From NCBI RefSeq assembly GCF_000019725.1, contig NC_010505.1:310001-374000 (forward strand): a stretch of 64,000 bases of DNA, read 5' to 3'. Numbering within the stretch: the stretch's first letter is position 1; each line of letters opens with the position of its first letter. The translations under genes were made by a program, and so were the position numbers. Positions 49,444 to 57,250 of this stretch are shown one piece after another. The DNA comes from Methylobacterium radiotolerans JCM 2831 (lineage in GTDB: Bacteria; Pseudomonadota; Alphaproteobacteria; Rhizobiales; Beijerinckiaceae). The notes below the pieces were generated by a model. The model saw only the letters and a program-made list of their open reading frames with translations, was not told the DNA's origin and did not search any database.

Positions 49444-49734
49444 ATGGCGACCACCTCGTTTACGACCGCGATCCTGGCCGGTCTCGCCCTCGCCGCCTCG
49501 GCGACCGTCCCCGGACCTGCCGAAGCGCGCGGGTTCGGACACGGACGCTTCGGTCACCATGGCGGCTTCCATCACGGCTTCCACCACGGCGGGTTCCACC
49601 ACGGCTTCCGAGACCGTTTCGGCGGCCGCGGCTGGTGGAGTCCGACGGGCGGCTACGCGGCGAACAGCGACCTCGGCGACTGCCGCCTGACCGTCAGCCT
49701 CGTCCGGCGTCGCTTCGGGCGGCTCTGCCGCTGA
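49444..49734 (+). CDS. Histidine-rich exported protein
   Basis: 96 residues. Signal peptide MATTSFTTAILAGLALAASA (cleavage near AEA-RGF). The mature part holds repeats of GFHHG (HHGGFHHGFHHGGFHHGF) followed by GRGWWSPTGGY and two cysteines (DCRLTVSLVRRRFGRLC). The His-rich repeat suggests binding of Ni, Zn or Cu. GGGAGA lies 8 bp upstream. The CRP site 53 bp upstream suggests cAMP-controlled expression. Confidence 0.82.
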   Translation: MATTSFTTAILAGLALAASATVPGPAEARGFGHGRFGHHGGFHHGFHHGGFHHGFRDRFGGRGWWSPTGGYAANSDLGDCRLTVSLVRRRFGRLCR

Positions 49735-49885
49735 GCCGCGCCGTCGTCGGAGGACAGGACAGATCGATCGGCCGGCGAAAGCAGACCACGCGCATCCGGC
49801 AGCCCCTGGGAGGCCGTACGGCCTCGGGCGGCCTCGGGGCGCTACTCCGCAGATTCGACGGCCAAACCCCGGAGGAGCATCGCCC

Positions 49886-50614
49886 GTGCAGCACCATGCC
49901 CTACGCGTCCTGCTCGTCGACGACGACGCGGACGTGCAGCGCGTCGTATGCGGCTACCTCGGCGAGCACGGGGTCGGCGTGGTTCCGGTGACGACCCGGG
50001 CCGAGGCGCGCGCGCAGCTCGCGGATCCGTCGCAGTTCGATCTGGCCGTGCTCAACCTCCACCCGGGCGCGGAGAACGGGCTCGACCTTCTGCGGGATCT
50101 GCGGGCGGGGAGCGACCTTCCCGTCATCCTGACCACGGCGCACCGCTGCGAGGAGTTCGATCGCGTGCTCGGCCTCGAACTCGGCGCGGACGACTACATC
50201 GTCAAGCCTTACGGCCTGCGCGAATTCCTGGCGCGCGTCCGCGCCGTCCTCCGCCGCGTCGCGGCGCAGGCCGCGTCCCGCCCGGCGGAGGCGCCGTACC
50301 GGCGCTTCGACGGTTGGGTCCTCAATCGCCGGCGCCGGCGCCTGATCAATCCGGATGGCGTCGAAGTCGTCCTGGGCAAGCGCGAGTACGCGCTCCTGGC
50401 GGCGTTCCTTGACGCGCCCCAGCGGCCGCTCAGCCGCGAGTACCTGCTGCAGGTCACGCGCGTCCACGACGACGTGTTCGATCGCTGCATCGACGTGCAG
50501 ATCCTGCGGTTGCGCCGGAAGATCGAGCGCAGGCCCAGCGACCCGAAGCTCATCCTGACCGAGCGCGGGGTCGGCTACGTCTTCGCCGCCGCGGTCGAGA
50601 GCACGTCGCACTAG
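49886..50614 (+). CDS. OmpR-family regulator with asparagine at the phosphorylation site
   Basis: 242 residues, GTG start with GGAGGAG 8 bp upstream. The receiver has the acidic pocket (VDDDAD, D12/D13) and K107 (DDYIVKPYG), but the phosphoacceptor position is N57 (AVLNLHPGAENG) instead of Asp, so normal phosphorylation is not expected. The winged-helix DNA-binding domain (about 140-235) is typical: VLGKREYALLAAFLDAP, SREYLLQVTRVHDDVFDR, LTERGVGYVF. No kinase gene is adjacent. It could act constitutively or by protein contact. Confidence 0.9.
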   Translation: MQHHALRVLLVDDDADVQRVVCGYLGEHGVGVVPVTTRAEARAQLADPSQFDLAVLNLHPGAENGLDLLRDLRAGSDLPVILTTAHRCEEFDRVLGLELGADDYIVKPYGLREFLARVRAVLRRVAAQAASRPAEAPYRRFDGWVLNRRRRRLINPDGVEVVLGKREYALLAAFLDAPQRPLSREYLLQVTRVHDDVFDRCIDVQILRLRRKIERRPSDPKLILTERGVGYVFAAAVESTSH

Positions 50615-50738
50615 CGTCGTCCCGATCGCGATGCGCCGCTCTCACGGAACGGGCACACCGGTCGAGACAGTCGCGCCCTGTCGGCTCTCCCGTGGGAGCG
50701 AGGGGACCGGCACTGCCGGCGCCGCGATCACCGGCGTA

Positions 50739-50754
50739 GACCGTCGTCACGGTC
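50739..50754 (-). terminator. Short hairpin after the binding-protein gene
   Basis: GACCGT-CGTC-ACGGTC, 22 bp past the stop of the binding-protein gene at 50776. No T-tract. Weak candidate. Confidence 0.3.
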
Positions 50755-50775
50755 CGGGACGCCGCCGGAGGCGCG

Positions 50776-51993
50776 TCAGCCCTTCACGAGCTTGCACGTG
50801 CTCTCGGAGAGCGGCTGGAACGCTTGGTCGCCCGGGATCGTCTTCAGGATCTTGTAGAAGTCCCACGGCCCCGTCGATTCCGCCGGGGATTTCACCTGGG
50901 CGAGGTACATGTCGTGCACGAGGCGGCCGTCCGGCCGCAGCGTGGCGTTCCGGGCGAAGAAGTCCTGGATGGGCAGCGCGCGCATCTCGGCCATCACCTT
51001 CAGCCCGTCATCCGTGCCGGCGGCTTCGGCCGCCTTCAGGAAGTGGAGCACCGCCGAATAGTCGCCGGCCTGGACCATGGTCGGCATCCGGCCGCCCATG
51101 CGCTCGCCGAAGCGCCGGGCGAAGGCGCGCGTCTGCTCGTCCATGTCCCAGTAGAAGCCCGTCGTCAGGATCATGCCCTGCGCTGCCGACAACCCGACGG
51201 AGTAGATGTCGGTCAGGAAGATGTTGAGGCCGCCCAGCCTCTGGCCGCCCTGCAGGATCCCGAATTCGCTCGCCTGCTTGATGGTGTTGATCGTGTCGGC
51301 GCCCGCATTGGCCATGCCGATGATCTTCGCGCCCGAGGCCTGCGCCTGGAGCAGGTAGGACGAGAAATCCGGATTGGGGAACGGGTGCTTGACCGACCCG
51401 AGTACCGTACCGCCCTTGGCCTTCACGACGCGGGTGACCTGCGCCTCCAGGTCGTGCCCGAAGGTGTAGTCGGCCGTGATGAAGAACCACGTGTTCTTCG
51501 GATCATCCGCCAGCGCCGCGGCGGTGCCGGCCGCGAGCGAGTGGGTATCCCAGGACCAGTGGGCGCCGGTCGGCGAGCACGCGGCGTTGGTCAGCGCCAT
51601 GGAGCCGGCGCCGGAGTTGATGTCGATCTTGCCCTTGCTGCGCGCGACCTCGCGCACCGCCAGCCCCGCGACCGAGGAATTGGTGTCGAAGATCGCGTCA
51701 ACACCCTCGGTATCGAACCACCGGCGCGCGATCGACGAGGCGATGTCGGCCTTGTTCTGATGATCGGCGAAGATCAGCTCGACCTTTCGACCATTGATCG
51801 GGCGGCCGAAATCCTCAACCGCGAGCTGCGCGGCCGTCACGGAGCCGCGGCCGGCCAGGTCCGAGTAGCCGCCGGACATGTCGGTCAGGATGCCGATCTT
51901 GATTCCGCCATCCGCGTATTGCGCGGAGGCGGGCAGGGTGGTCAAAGCAGCGGCGCCGAACGCGGCGGCCGCGACCCAGCTGCGACGGATCAT
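50776..51993 (-). CDS. Periplasmic substrate-binding protein of LivK type
   Basis: 405 residues. Signal peptide MIRRSWVAAAAFGAAALTTL, PASAQ. Type I binding-protein fold: IKIGILTDMSGGYSDLAGRG, AAQLAVEDFGRPINGRKVEL, TADYTFGHDLEAQVTRV, KIIGMANAGADTINTIKQA. GGGGAGGA lies 5 bp before the ATG. It is the last gene of the minus-strand catabolic operon and the only intact binding protein there. The matching permeases are missing from the operon (see 56863-57182), so its transporter partner must be elsewhere or lost. Confidence 0.9.
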   Translation of the reverse strand: MIRRSWVAAAAFGAAALTTLPASAQYADGGIKIGILTDMSGGYSDLAGRGSVTAAQLAVEDFGRPINGRKVELIFADHQNKADIASSIARRWFDTEGVDAIFDTNSSVAGLAVREVARSKGKIDINSGAGSMALTNAACSPTGAHWSWDTHSLAAGTAAALADDPKNTWFFITADYTFGHDLEAQVTRVVKAKGGTVLGSVKHPFPNPDFSSYLLQAQASGAKIIGMANAGADTINTIKQASEFGILQGGQRLGGLNIFLTDIYSVGLSAAQGMILTTGFYWDMDEQTRAFARRFGERMGGRMPTMVQAGDYSAVLHFLKAAEAAGTDDGLKVMAEMRALPIQDFFARNATLRPDGRLVHDMYLAQVKSPAESTGPWDFYKILKTIPGDQAFQPLSESTCKLVKG

Positions 51994-52075
51994 TGTATCC
52001 TCCCCACTCTTTGGTTCTCGTGCGGCCGCTCCGCGCCGCAGCGCTTCTTCTCTCCGGAAACGCGCTCCGCCGATC

Positions 52076-52372
52076 TCAGAGATAGCTGCGGCCGTCGAGG
52101 TAGGCCTTGCGCCAGCGCCGGATCTCGACGCGCTCGAAGAGACCGATCCTGTAGAACGGGTCTGCCTGGATGAGCGCCTCGGCCTCCGCGCGGGTCTCGA
52201 CATCGACGACGTACAGGCCGCCGCCGGCGTCGCTGCCATCGTCGTTCAACTTCGCGCCGCAGGCCAGCAGACGGTCCTTGATCCGGTCGAGGTAGACGAG
52301 GTGCTCCGCACGGTTCGCCTTGCGGACGTCCAGGCTTCCGGCCTTGTCGAAGGTCTCGATCATGTAGGGCAT
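52076..52372 (-). CDS. YciI-family protein
   Basis: 98 residues. YCII fold: MPYMIETFDKAG, HLVYLDRIKDRLLACGAKL, GGLYVVDVETRAEAEALIQ, DPFYRIGLFERVEIRRW. YciI proteins resemble muconolactone isomerases and may catalyse hydrolysis or isomerisation of small lactones; some members act in chlorinated-aromatic degradation. Placed between a muconolactone-isomerase-like gene and a binding protein in the same operon. Confidence 0.88.
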   Translation of the reverse strand: MPYMIETFDKAGSLDVRKANRAEHLVYLDRIKDRLLACGAKLNDDGSDAGGGLYVVDVETRAEAEALIQADPFYRIGLFERVEIRRWRKAYLDGRSYL

Positions 52373-52385
52373 GACGATCGTCCCG

Positions 52386-52670
52386 TCAGTTGGTCGCGAT
52401 GGCGGAGGGATGCTGCGCCAGCGGCGTCACACTGATCGCCATATACGGGTAGAGCGGCAGCGAACTCAGGACTTCGTGAAGTTCGTCGTTTCCAGCCACG
52501 TCGAAGACACTGTAATTGGCGTACTGCCCGGCGATGCGCCAGAGATGCCGCCATCTGCCATCTTGCTGGAGCTTCTGGGCGTAGGCCTTCTCCTCGGCCT
52601 TCAGGCGATCCGCCTCCGATTTCGGCAGGGACGCCGGAATGTTGACCTGCATGTGGACCATGTAGAGCAT
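52386..52670 (-). CDS. Muconolactone delta-isomerase-like protein
   Basis: 94 residues, the size of CatC. Start MLYMVHMQVNIPASLPKSEA, then EEKAYAQKLQQDGRWRHLWR and YSVFDVAGNDELHEVLSSL, PLYPYMAISVTPL: the ferredoxin-like fold of muconolactone isomerases. Whether it acts on muconolactone is unproven, because no catA or catB gene is present; another lactone is likely. The ATG at 52670 is favoured because the upstream frame is Arg/Gly-rich. Confidence 0.8.
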   Translation of the reverse strand: MLYMVHMQVNIPASLPKSEADRLKAEEKAYAQKLQQDGRWRHLWRIAGQYANYSVFDVAGNDELHEVLSSLPLYPYMAISVTPLAQHPSAIATN

Positions 52671-52833
52671 GACGTCGATCCTTTGCCGCCGGTCTTCACG
52701 AGCACGCCCGAGGTGAGACCCGGTGCACCGTACAGTGCCGGTCGACGCCGAGACACGGCCGGGACCGGCGCAGTACGGCCGAGGTTGGCGCGATCCTGCC
52801 GTACGCGCCGCGGCGCCCGATGGCCAGACCGCA

Positions 52834-54468
52834 TCAGGCATCGGCCCGGATCAGGTCGGCGGCCTTCTCGGCGATCATGAACACCGCGGCCTGCGTGTTG
52901 CCGGAGACGATCCGCGGCATGATCGAGGCGTCCGCGACCCGGAGGCCGGCCACGCCGCGCACACGCAGGTTGGGATCCGTCACGGAACCCGGATCGCCGC
53001 CCATGCGGCACGTGCCGCAGATGTGGTAGATCGTCTGGCCGTCGCGGCGGGCGAAATCGAGCCAGTCCGCGTCGGTCCGGCAGTCCGGCCCCGGATTGAG
53101 CTCGGCCCCGCGAAAGCGCTCCATCGGCGCCTGCGCGACGACGGTGCGCGCGATCTTCATGCCCTCGACCATCGCCCGGCGATCCTCCTCGGTGGCGAGG
53201 AAGTTCGGGCGGATGGCGGGCGGCTCGAGCGGGTCGGGCGACGCCGCGTGGATCGTCCCGCGCGATTCCGGTCGCAGCTGCGTGACGCCGATGGTCATGC
53301 CGGGCAGGCGGTCGAGCTTGCGCTCGGCGGCGTTGGCGTAGCTCGCGTGCATGAAGAAGTACTGCACGTCGGGCCCGTCGAGCCCCGGCCGGGTGCGCAC
53401 GAACCCGTGGGCGAGGCCGGTCCCCAGCGCCAGGATACCCTGCCGCGTCGCGAGGTAGCGCGCCGCGGCGACGCCGAGGCGCAGGCCGCGGGTTTGCTCG
53501 TTCAGCGTCACCGGCAGGCGCACGCGCCAGTTCATGCGCGTGCAGTAATGGTCCATGTAGTTGGCGCCGACGGCGGGGAGCGCGCGCCGCACCGCCACGC
53601 CGAGGCCGGCGAGGATCGACGGGTCGCCGAGGCCGGACAGTTCCAGGATCTGCGGGGTCTGCGCCGCCCCTGCGGCGAGGATCACCTCCCCGCGGCAGCG
53701 GAACAGCCGCTCGCGGCCGCCGACCAGAGCGGCGACGCCGCTCGCCCGATCCCTGTCGAAGGTGAGCCGCAGGACGTGCGCGTCCGTCACGACGGCGAGG
53801 TTCGGACGGGCGAGGGCCGGCCGCAGATAGGCGTCGGCGGCGCTGACCCGCCGCCCGCGACGCTGGTTCACTTGGTAGTAGCCGAAGCCGTCCTGACTCG
53901 CCGCGTTGTAGTCGGGGTTGCGCGGATGCCCAGCCGCCCGCGCGGCGGCGATGAAGGCCTCGGCGATCGCCGGCCGCTCGGCGACTTCCGTGATCGGCAG
54001 CGGTCCGCCGCGGGCCCGCAGGGGGTCGGGCGCCCCGTCGTAATCCTCGAGCCTGCGGAAGTAGGGCAGCACGTCCGCGAAGCCCCATCCGCGGCAGCCG
54101 GCCTGCGCCCAGGCGTCGTAGTCCTGCGGCTGCCCGCGCACGTAGATCATGCCGTTGATGAGGGTCGACCCGCCGAGGCCCTTGCCCCGCGGAACCGCGA
54201 TCACCCGGCCGCCGGTCGCCTCCTCGGGCTCGGTCCGGAAGCGCCAGTTGTAGGAGGGGTGCTGGAGCAGGCGGCTGAACCCGGCCGGGATCGAGACCCA
54301 GGGGCTGCGCGCCCGCCCCCCCGCCTCGAGGAGCAGCACCCGGCGCGTCCCGGACTCGGTCAGCCGGTTGGCCAGGACGCAGCCCGCGGTGCCGCCGCCC
54401 ACGATCACGTAGTCGAAGACGCCCGCCGCGACGACGTCGATGTCGGTCGATCCCACGGTGCGCGCCAT
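52834..54468 (-). CDS. GMC-family oxidoreductase (BetA-like)
   Basis: 544 residues. FAD motif VGGGTAGCVLANRLTESGTR, GMC signature PRGKGLGGSTLINGMIYVRG, second signature GAAQTPQILELSGLGDP and C-terminal catalytic His region TIYHICGTCRMGGDPGS with VSGNTQAAVFMIAEKAADLI. Oxidises a primary or secondary alcohol with FAD. Resembles choline and other alcohol dehydrogenases, but its operon points to a different polyol or cyclic alcohol. Lies 21 bp after the AroE-like gene. Confidence 0.9.
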   Translation of the reverse strand: MARTVGSTDIDVVAAGVFDYVIVGGGTAGCVLANRLTESGTRRVLLLEAGGRARSPWVSIPAGFSRLLQHPSYNWRFRTEPEEATGGRVIAVPRGKGLGGSTLINGMIYVRGQPQDYDAWAQAGCRGWGFADVLPYFRRLEDYDGAPDPLRARGGPLPITEVAERPAIAEAFIAAARAAGHPRNPDYNAASQDGFGYYQVNQRRGRRVSAADAYLRPALARPNLAVVTDAHVLRLTFDRDRASGVAALVGGRERLFRCRGEVILAAGAAQTPQILELSGLGDPSILAGLGVAVRRALPAVGANYMDHYCTRMNWRVRLPVTLNEQTRGLRLGVAAARYLATRQGILALGTGLAHGFVRTRPGLDGPDVQYFFMHASYANAAERKLDRLPGMTIGVTQLRPESRGTIHAASPDPLEPPAIRPNFLATEEDRRAMVEGMKIARTVVAQAPMERFRGAELNPGPDCRTDADWLDFARRDGQTIYHICGTCRMGGDPGSVTDPNLRVRGVAGLRVADASIMPRIVSGNTQAAVFMIAEKAADLIRADA

Positions 54469-54489
54469 GCTCAGTCCTCGGATCCAGCC

Positions 54490-55299
54490 TCAGAGGGCGC
54501 CCATGTGGCGGGCCATGAGGGCGATCTGGCACTCCAGCATCGGTAGCCCCCTCTGAATGCGGCAGCCGGCCGCCAGCGCCGCGGCGAGGAGCGGCGTGGT
54601 CTCCGGATCCATGATCGCCTCGGCGACGAACTGGCCGGCGTGGAGCGTGGTCAGATCGAAGGGGGCGGCGTCCTGCGGGCGCATGCCGAGCGACGTGCCG
54701 TTGACGAGGAGGTCGTGCTCCGCCTGGGTGCCCTCCGCGGCGATCGCGAGGCTAGGGTAGGCGGCGCGCAGGCGCGCCGCCAGCGCCTCGGCGCGGTCGG
54801 CGGTGCGGTTAAGGATGGTCAGGCGCGCCACGCCCGCCGCCGCAAGCGCGAAGGCGATGGCGCTCGCCGCGCCGCCGGCCCCCGCGAGGGCAACATTTCG
54901 GCCGCGCGGTTCCAGGCCGGAGACGCGCAGTGCCTCGACGAATCCGATCCCGTCCAGCATCGTGCCGATCATGCGCCCGTCCGCATCCCGTCGGACGCAG
55001 TTGACGGCCCCGATCTGCTCGGCCTCGCGGGTGAGCGCGTCGCACAGGCCGGTCGTCGCCGTCTTGTGCGGGACCGTGGCGATGAAGCCGCCGAAATTGC
55101 GCAGGTGCCTGAGCCCGTCCACTACCGCGGCCAGGCCGTCCGCCGTCACGTGCAGCGGGACGAGGACGCCGTCCACGCCGTGACGGGCGAAGAGTGCCCC
55201 CATCACCTCGGGCGCCTTCACGTGGTAGATCGGATCCGCCAGGATCCCGTAGACCCGCGTCCGTCCCGTGATCCCGGCCGCCGTGAGCGCGCTGTTCAT
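54490..55299 (-). CDS. Shikimate/quinate dehydrogenase-like (AroE family)
   Basis: 269 residues. N-terminal substrate lobe (VYGILADPIYHVKAPEVMG, GGFIATVPHKTATTGLCDA with the catalytic Lys) and NAD(P)-binding lobe (NVALAGAGGAASAIAFALA, ILNRTADRAEALAARL). The usual NTDGxGF motif reads MLDGIGFVE. GGGAGG lies 8 bp before the ATG. A biosynthetic shikimate dehydrogenase would be expected elsewhere, so in this catabolic operon it probably oxidises quinate, shikimate or a related cyclic diol. Confidence 0.85.
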   Translation of the reverse strand: MNSALTAAGITGRTRVYGILADPIYHVKAPEVMGALFARHGVDGVLVPLHVTADGLAAVVDGLRHLRNFGGFIATVPHKTATTGLCDALTREAEQIGAVNCVRRDADGRMIGTMLDGIGFVEALRVSGLEPRGRNVALAGAGGAASAIAFALAAAGVARLTILNRTADRAEALAARLRAAYPSLAIAAEGTQAEHDLLVNGTSLGMRPQDAAPFDLTTLHAGQFVAEAIMDPETTPLLAAALAAGCRIQRGLPMLECQIALMARHMGAL

Positions 55300-55337
55300 G
55301 GCCGTCCTCCCGTCCATCTGTCCTGACCGGCTCCGGC

Positions 55338-56144
55338 TCACGTCATGTAGAGGCCGCCGGCGACATCGACGGTCTGTCCGGTTACGAAGCTGGCCTCGGC
55401 GGAAGTCAGATAGAGGGCGAGATCCGCGACTTCCTCGGGGGCGCCGAGGCGGCCCATCGGGGTCAGGCGAACCTGCTCGTCGTTGACGGCGCGGCCCACC
55501 GCTCGGACCATCGGGGTCTCGATCCGACCCGGCGCGATCGCGTTGACGCGGATGCCGAACGGGCCGAGCTCCGCCGCGAGGTGCTTGGTGAGACCGATCA
55601 GCCCGGCCTTCGACGCCGCGTAGTGGCAGGCGACGATCGGCGAGTGGGTCTTGCCCGCCACCGACGACATGTTGACGATCCAGCCGCGCCCGGCCGCGCA
55701 CATCGCCGGCGTCAGCGCGCGGACGGTGTTGAACGCCCCCGTCAGGTTGACCGCGACGACGCGGTTCCACTCCGCCGGATCCATCTCCCAAACCCGGTGG
55801 GCCGCCCCGTCGTGCTTCGGCGAGATGCCGGCATTGTTGATGACCGTATCGAGGGCGCCGCCCATCGCGGCGGCGGCCTCCGACACGGCCGTCTCGACTG
55901 CCGCATAGTCGGCGACGTCGAGCTGCAGCGGCAGGGCGCGGCCACCCGCCGCCTCGATGGCCGCGACAGTCGAGGCAACGTCGTCCGGGTTCACGTCGGC
56001 GACGCCCACCAGGGCTCCGCGCGAACCGAATCCCTCCGCGATCGCCCGGCCGATCCCGCGGCCAGCCCCCGTGACGAGGACGCGCCGGCCGGCGTGGCTC
56101 GGGCGCCGCGCGATCGCCTCGGGATTGGTCTGCCGCTCGGTCAT
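55338..56144 (-). CDS. SDR-family dehydrogenase
   Basis: 268 residues. Rossmann motif VLVTGAGRGIGRAIAEG, NNAGIS, catalytic Ser and YxxxK in MSSVAGKTH and CHYAASKAGLIGLTK, and the C-terminal FVTGQTVDVAGGLYMT. Classical short-chain dehydrogenase using NAD(P), probably acting on a secondary alcohol. The 3-oxoacyl-ACP reductase-like sequence does not fix the substrate. Overlaps its operon neighbours closely on both sides. Confidence 0.92.
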   Translation of the reverse strand: MTERQTNPEAIARRPSHAGRRVLVTGAGRGIGRAIAEGFGSRGALVGVADVNPDDVASTVAAIEAAGGRALPLQLDVADYAAVETAVSEAAAAMGGALDTVINNAGISPKHDGAAHRVWEMDPAEWNRVVAVNLTGAFNTVRALTPAMCAAGRGWIVNMSSVAGKTHSPIVACHYAASKAGLIGLTKHLAAELGPFGIRVNAIAPGRIETPMVRAVGRAVNDEQVRLTPMGRLGAPEEVADLALYLTSAEASFVTGQTVDVAGGLYMT

Positions 56145-56145
56145 C

Positions 56146-56850
56146 TCAGATCCCCAGATAGGTGCGGCGGACGTGGTCGTTGTCGAGCAGGGCCGCGGAC
56201 GCGTCGGCGAGGACGATCTCGCCGTTCTCCAGCACGTAGCCCCGGTCGGCGACCTGCAGCGTGTGGAACACGTTCTGCTCGACGATCAGCACGGTGGCGC
56301 CGGTCCTCGCGATCCGGTCGACCACCGCGAAGACCTGCGCCACCACGATCGGCGCGAGGCCGAGGGAGGGCTCGTCGAACATCAGGAGCTTGGGCCGCGC
56401 CATCATCCCGCGGGCGATGGCCACCATCTGCTGCTCGCCCCCGGACAGGGAGCCGGCGTTCTGGTCGAGGCGCTCGCGCACCCGCGGGAACAGGTCGAGG
56501 ACGTCTGCGAGCGTCTCCGACTGGCGCTCGCGCGCGGCGCGGCGGTAGGCGCCCGTCAGCAGGTTCTCCCGCACCGTCATCTCGGGGAAGAGCTGGCGCC
56601 CCTCCGGGATCAGGGTGACGCCCCGCGCCACCATCTCGTGGCCTGAGAGCCGGGTGACGTCCTCATCCTCGAACAGGATCCGGCCGCGCGTCGGCGTCAC
56701 GAAGCCCGCGATGGTCCGCAGCGTCGTCGTCTTGCCGGCACCGTTGGCGCCGACGATCGTCACCACCTCGCCGGCGCGCACCTCCAGCGAGGCGGCGTGC
56801 AGGATGCTGGTCGCGCCGTAGCTGGCATCCACGCGCTCAAGCGTGAGCAT
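56146..56850 (-). CDS. LivF-type ABC ATPase, survivor of a deleted transporter
   Basis: 234 residues, normal LivF length, with ATG at 56850 and AAGGAG 8 bp upstream. Walker A is VGANGAGKTTT, signature LSGGEQQMVAIARGM and Walker B LLMFDEPSLGLAP; the protein looks intact. Directly upstream in the same frame is a fragment of a LivM permease, so the ATPase can also be read as the tail of a 294-residue hybrid beginning at 57030. Without LivH, LivM and LivG it cannot power a transporter by itself, but could pair with a homologous set such as the one at 10.2-15.2 kb. Confidence 0.85.
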   Translation of the reverse strand: MLTLERVDASYGATSILHAASLEVRAGEVVTIVGANGAGKTTTLRTIAGFVTPTRGRILFEDEDVTRLSGHEMVARGVTLIPEGRQLFPEMTVRENLLTGAYRRAARERQSETLADVLDLFPRVRERLDQNAGSLSGGEQQMVAIARGMMARPKLLMFDEPSLGLAPIVVAQVFAVVDRIARTGATVLIVEQNVFHTLQVADRGYVLENGEIVLADASAALLDNDHVRRTYLGI

Positions 56851-56862
56851 GGGCGAACTCCT

Positions 56863-57108
56863 TGCCGCCAGCACGCGGAAAACTTCGAGGAAGGCGATCG
56901 TCGCCAGCGAGAAGGACGGTCCGTGCAGCCGGAAGCACGGGAAGCTGATCGCCAGCGCCACTAGCACGGCGAGTGCGGCGCCGGCCACGATGCCGATCCA
57001 CGGGCTGATCCCGGCACCGACGAGCAGCATGCCGCAATAGGCGCCGAGGCCGTAGAAGATGCCTTGGCCGAGGGAGAGCTGGCCGGCGTAGCCGCCGACG
57101 ATGTTCCA
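56863..57108 (-). pseudogene. LivM permease fragment
   Basis: About 82 codons of a LivM-type permease: WNIVGGYAGQLSLGQGIFYG, AYCGMLLVGAGISPWIG, PCFRLHGPSFSLATIAFLE. The beginning and the last two-thirds are missing. Its 5' edge is joined, out of frame, to the signal peptide of a binding protein; its 3' edge runs straight into the livF leader. Deletion scar. Confidence 0.8.
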
Positions 57109-57182
57109 GGCGTCTCGGCCGTCGCCTGGGCCGCGGCGCCCAGCACGAGGGCGGCGGCGAGTGCACGCGCCAGAACTCTCAT
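57108..57182 (-). pseudogene. Signal-peptide fragment of a lost periplasmic binding protein
   Basis: Starts with GGAGGAAACG-ATG and encodes MRVLARALAAALVLGAAA, QATAET, a normal export signal, then switches to the wrong frame of a LivM gene and stops at 56961 after 73 codons. The body of the binding protein and livH have been deleted. Confidence 0.75.
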
Positions 57183-57250
57183 CGTTTCCTCCCGTGTCAG
57201 TCGTCGGCCCGGCGCTTCGTGCGCCTTCTCGTTGGGGCCAGTCGGGGGCT

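Noticed and set aside
52834..54468. Naming this GMC enzyme choline dehydrogenase (betA)
   Set aside because: Family signatures fit many alcohols, and no betaine aldehyde dehydrogenase or betI is nearby.
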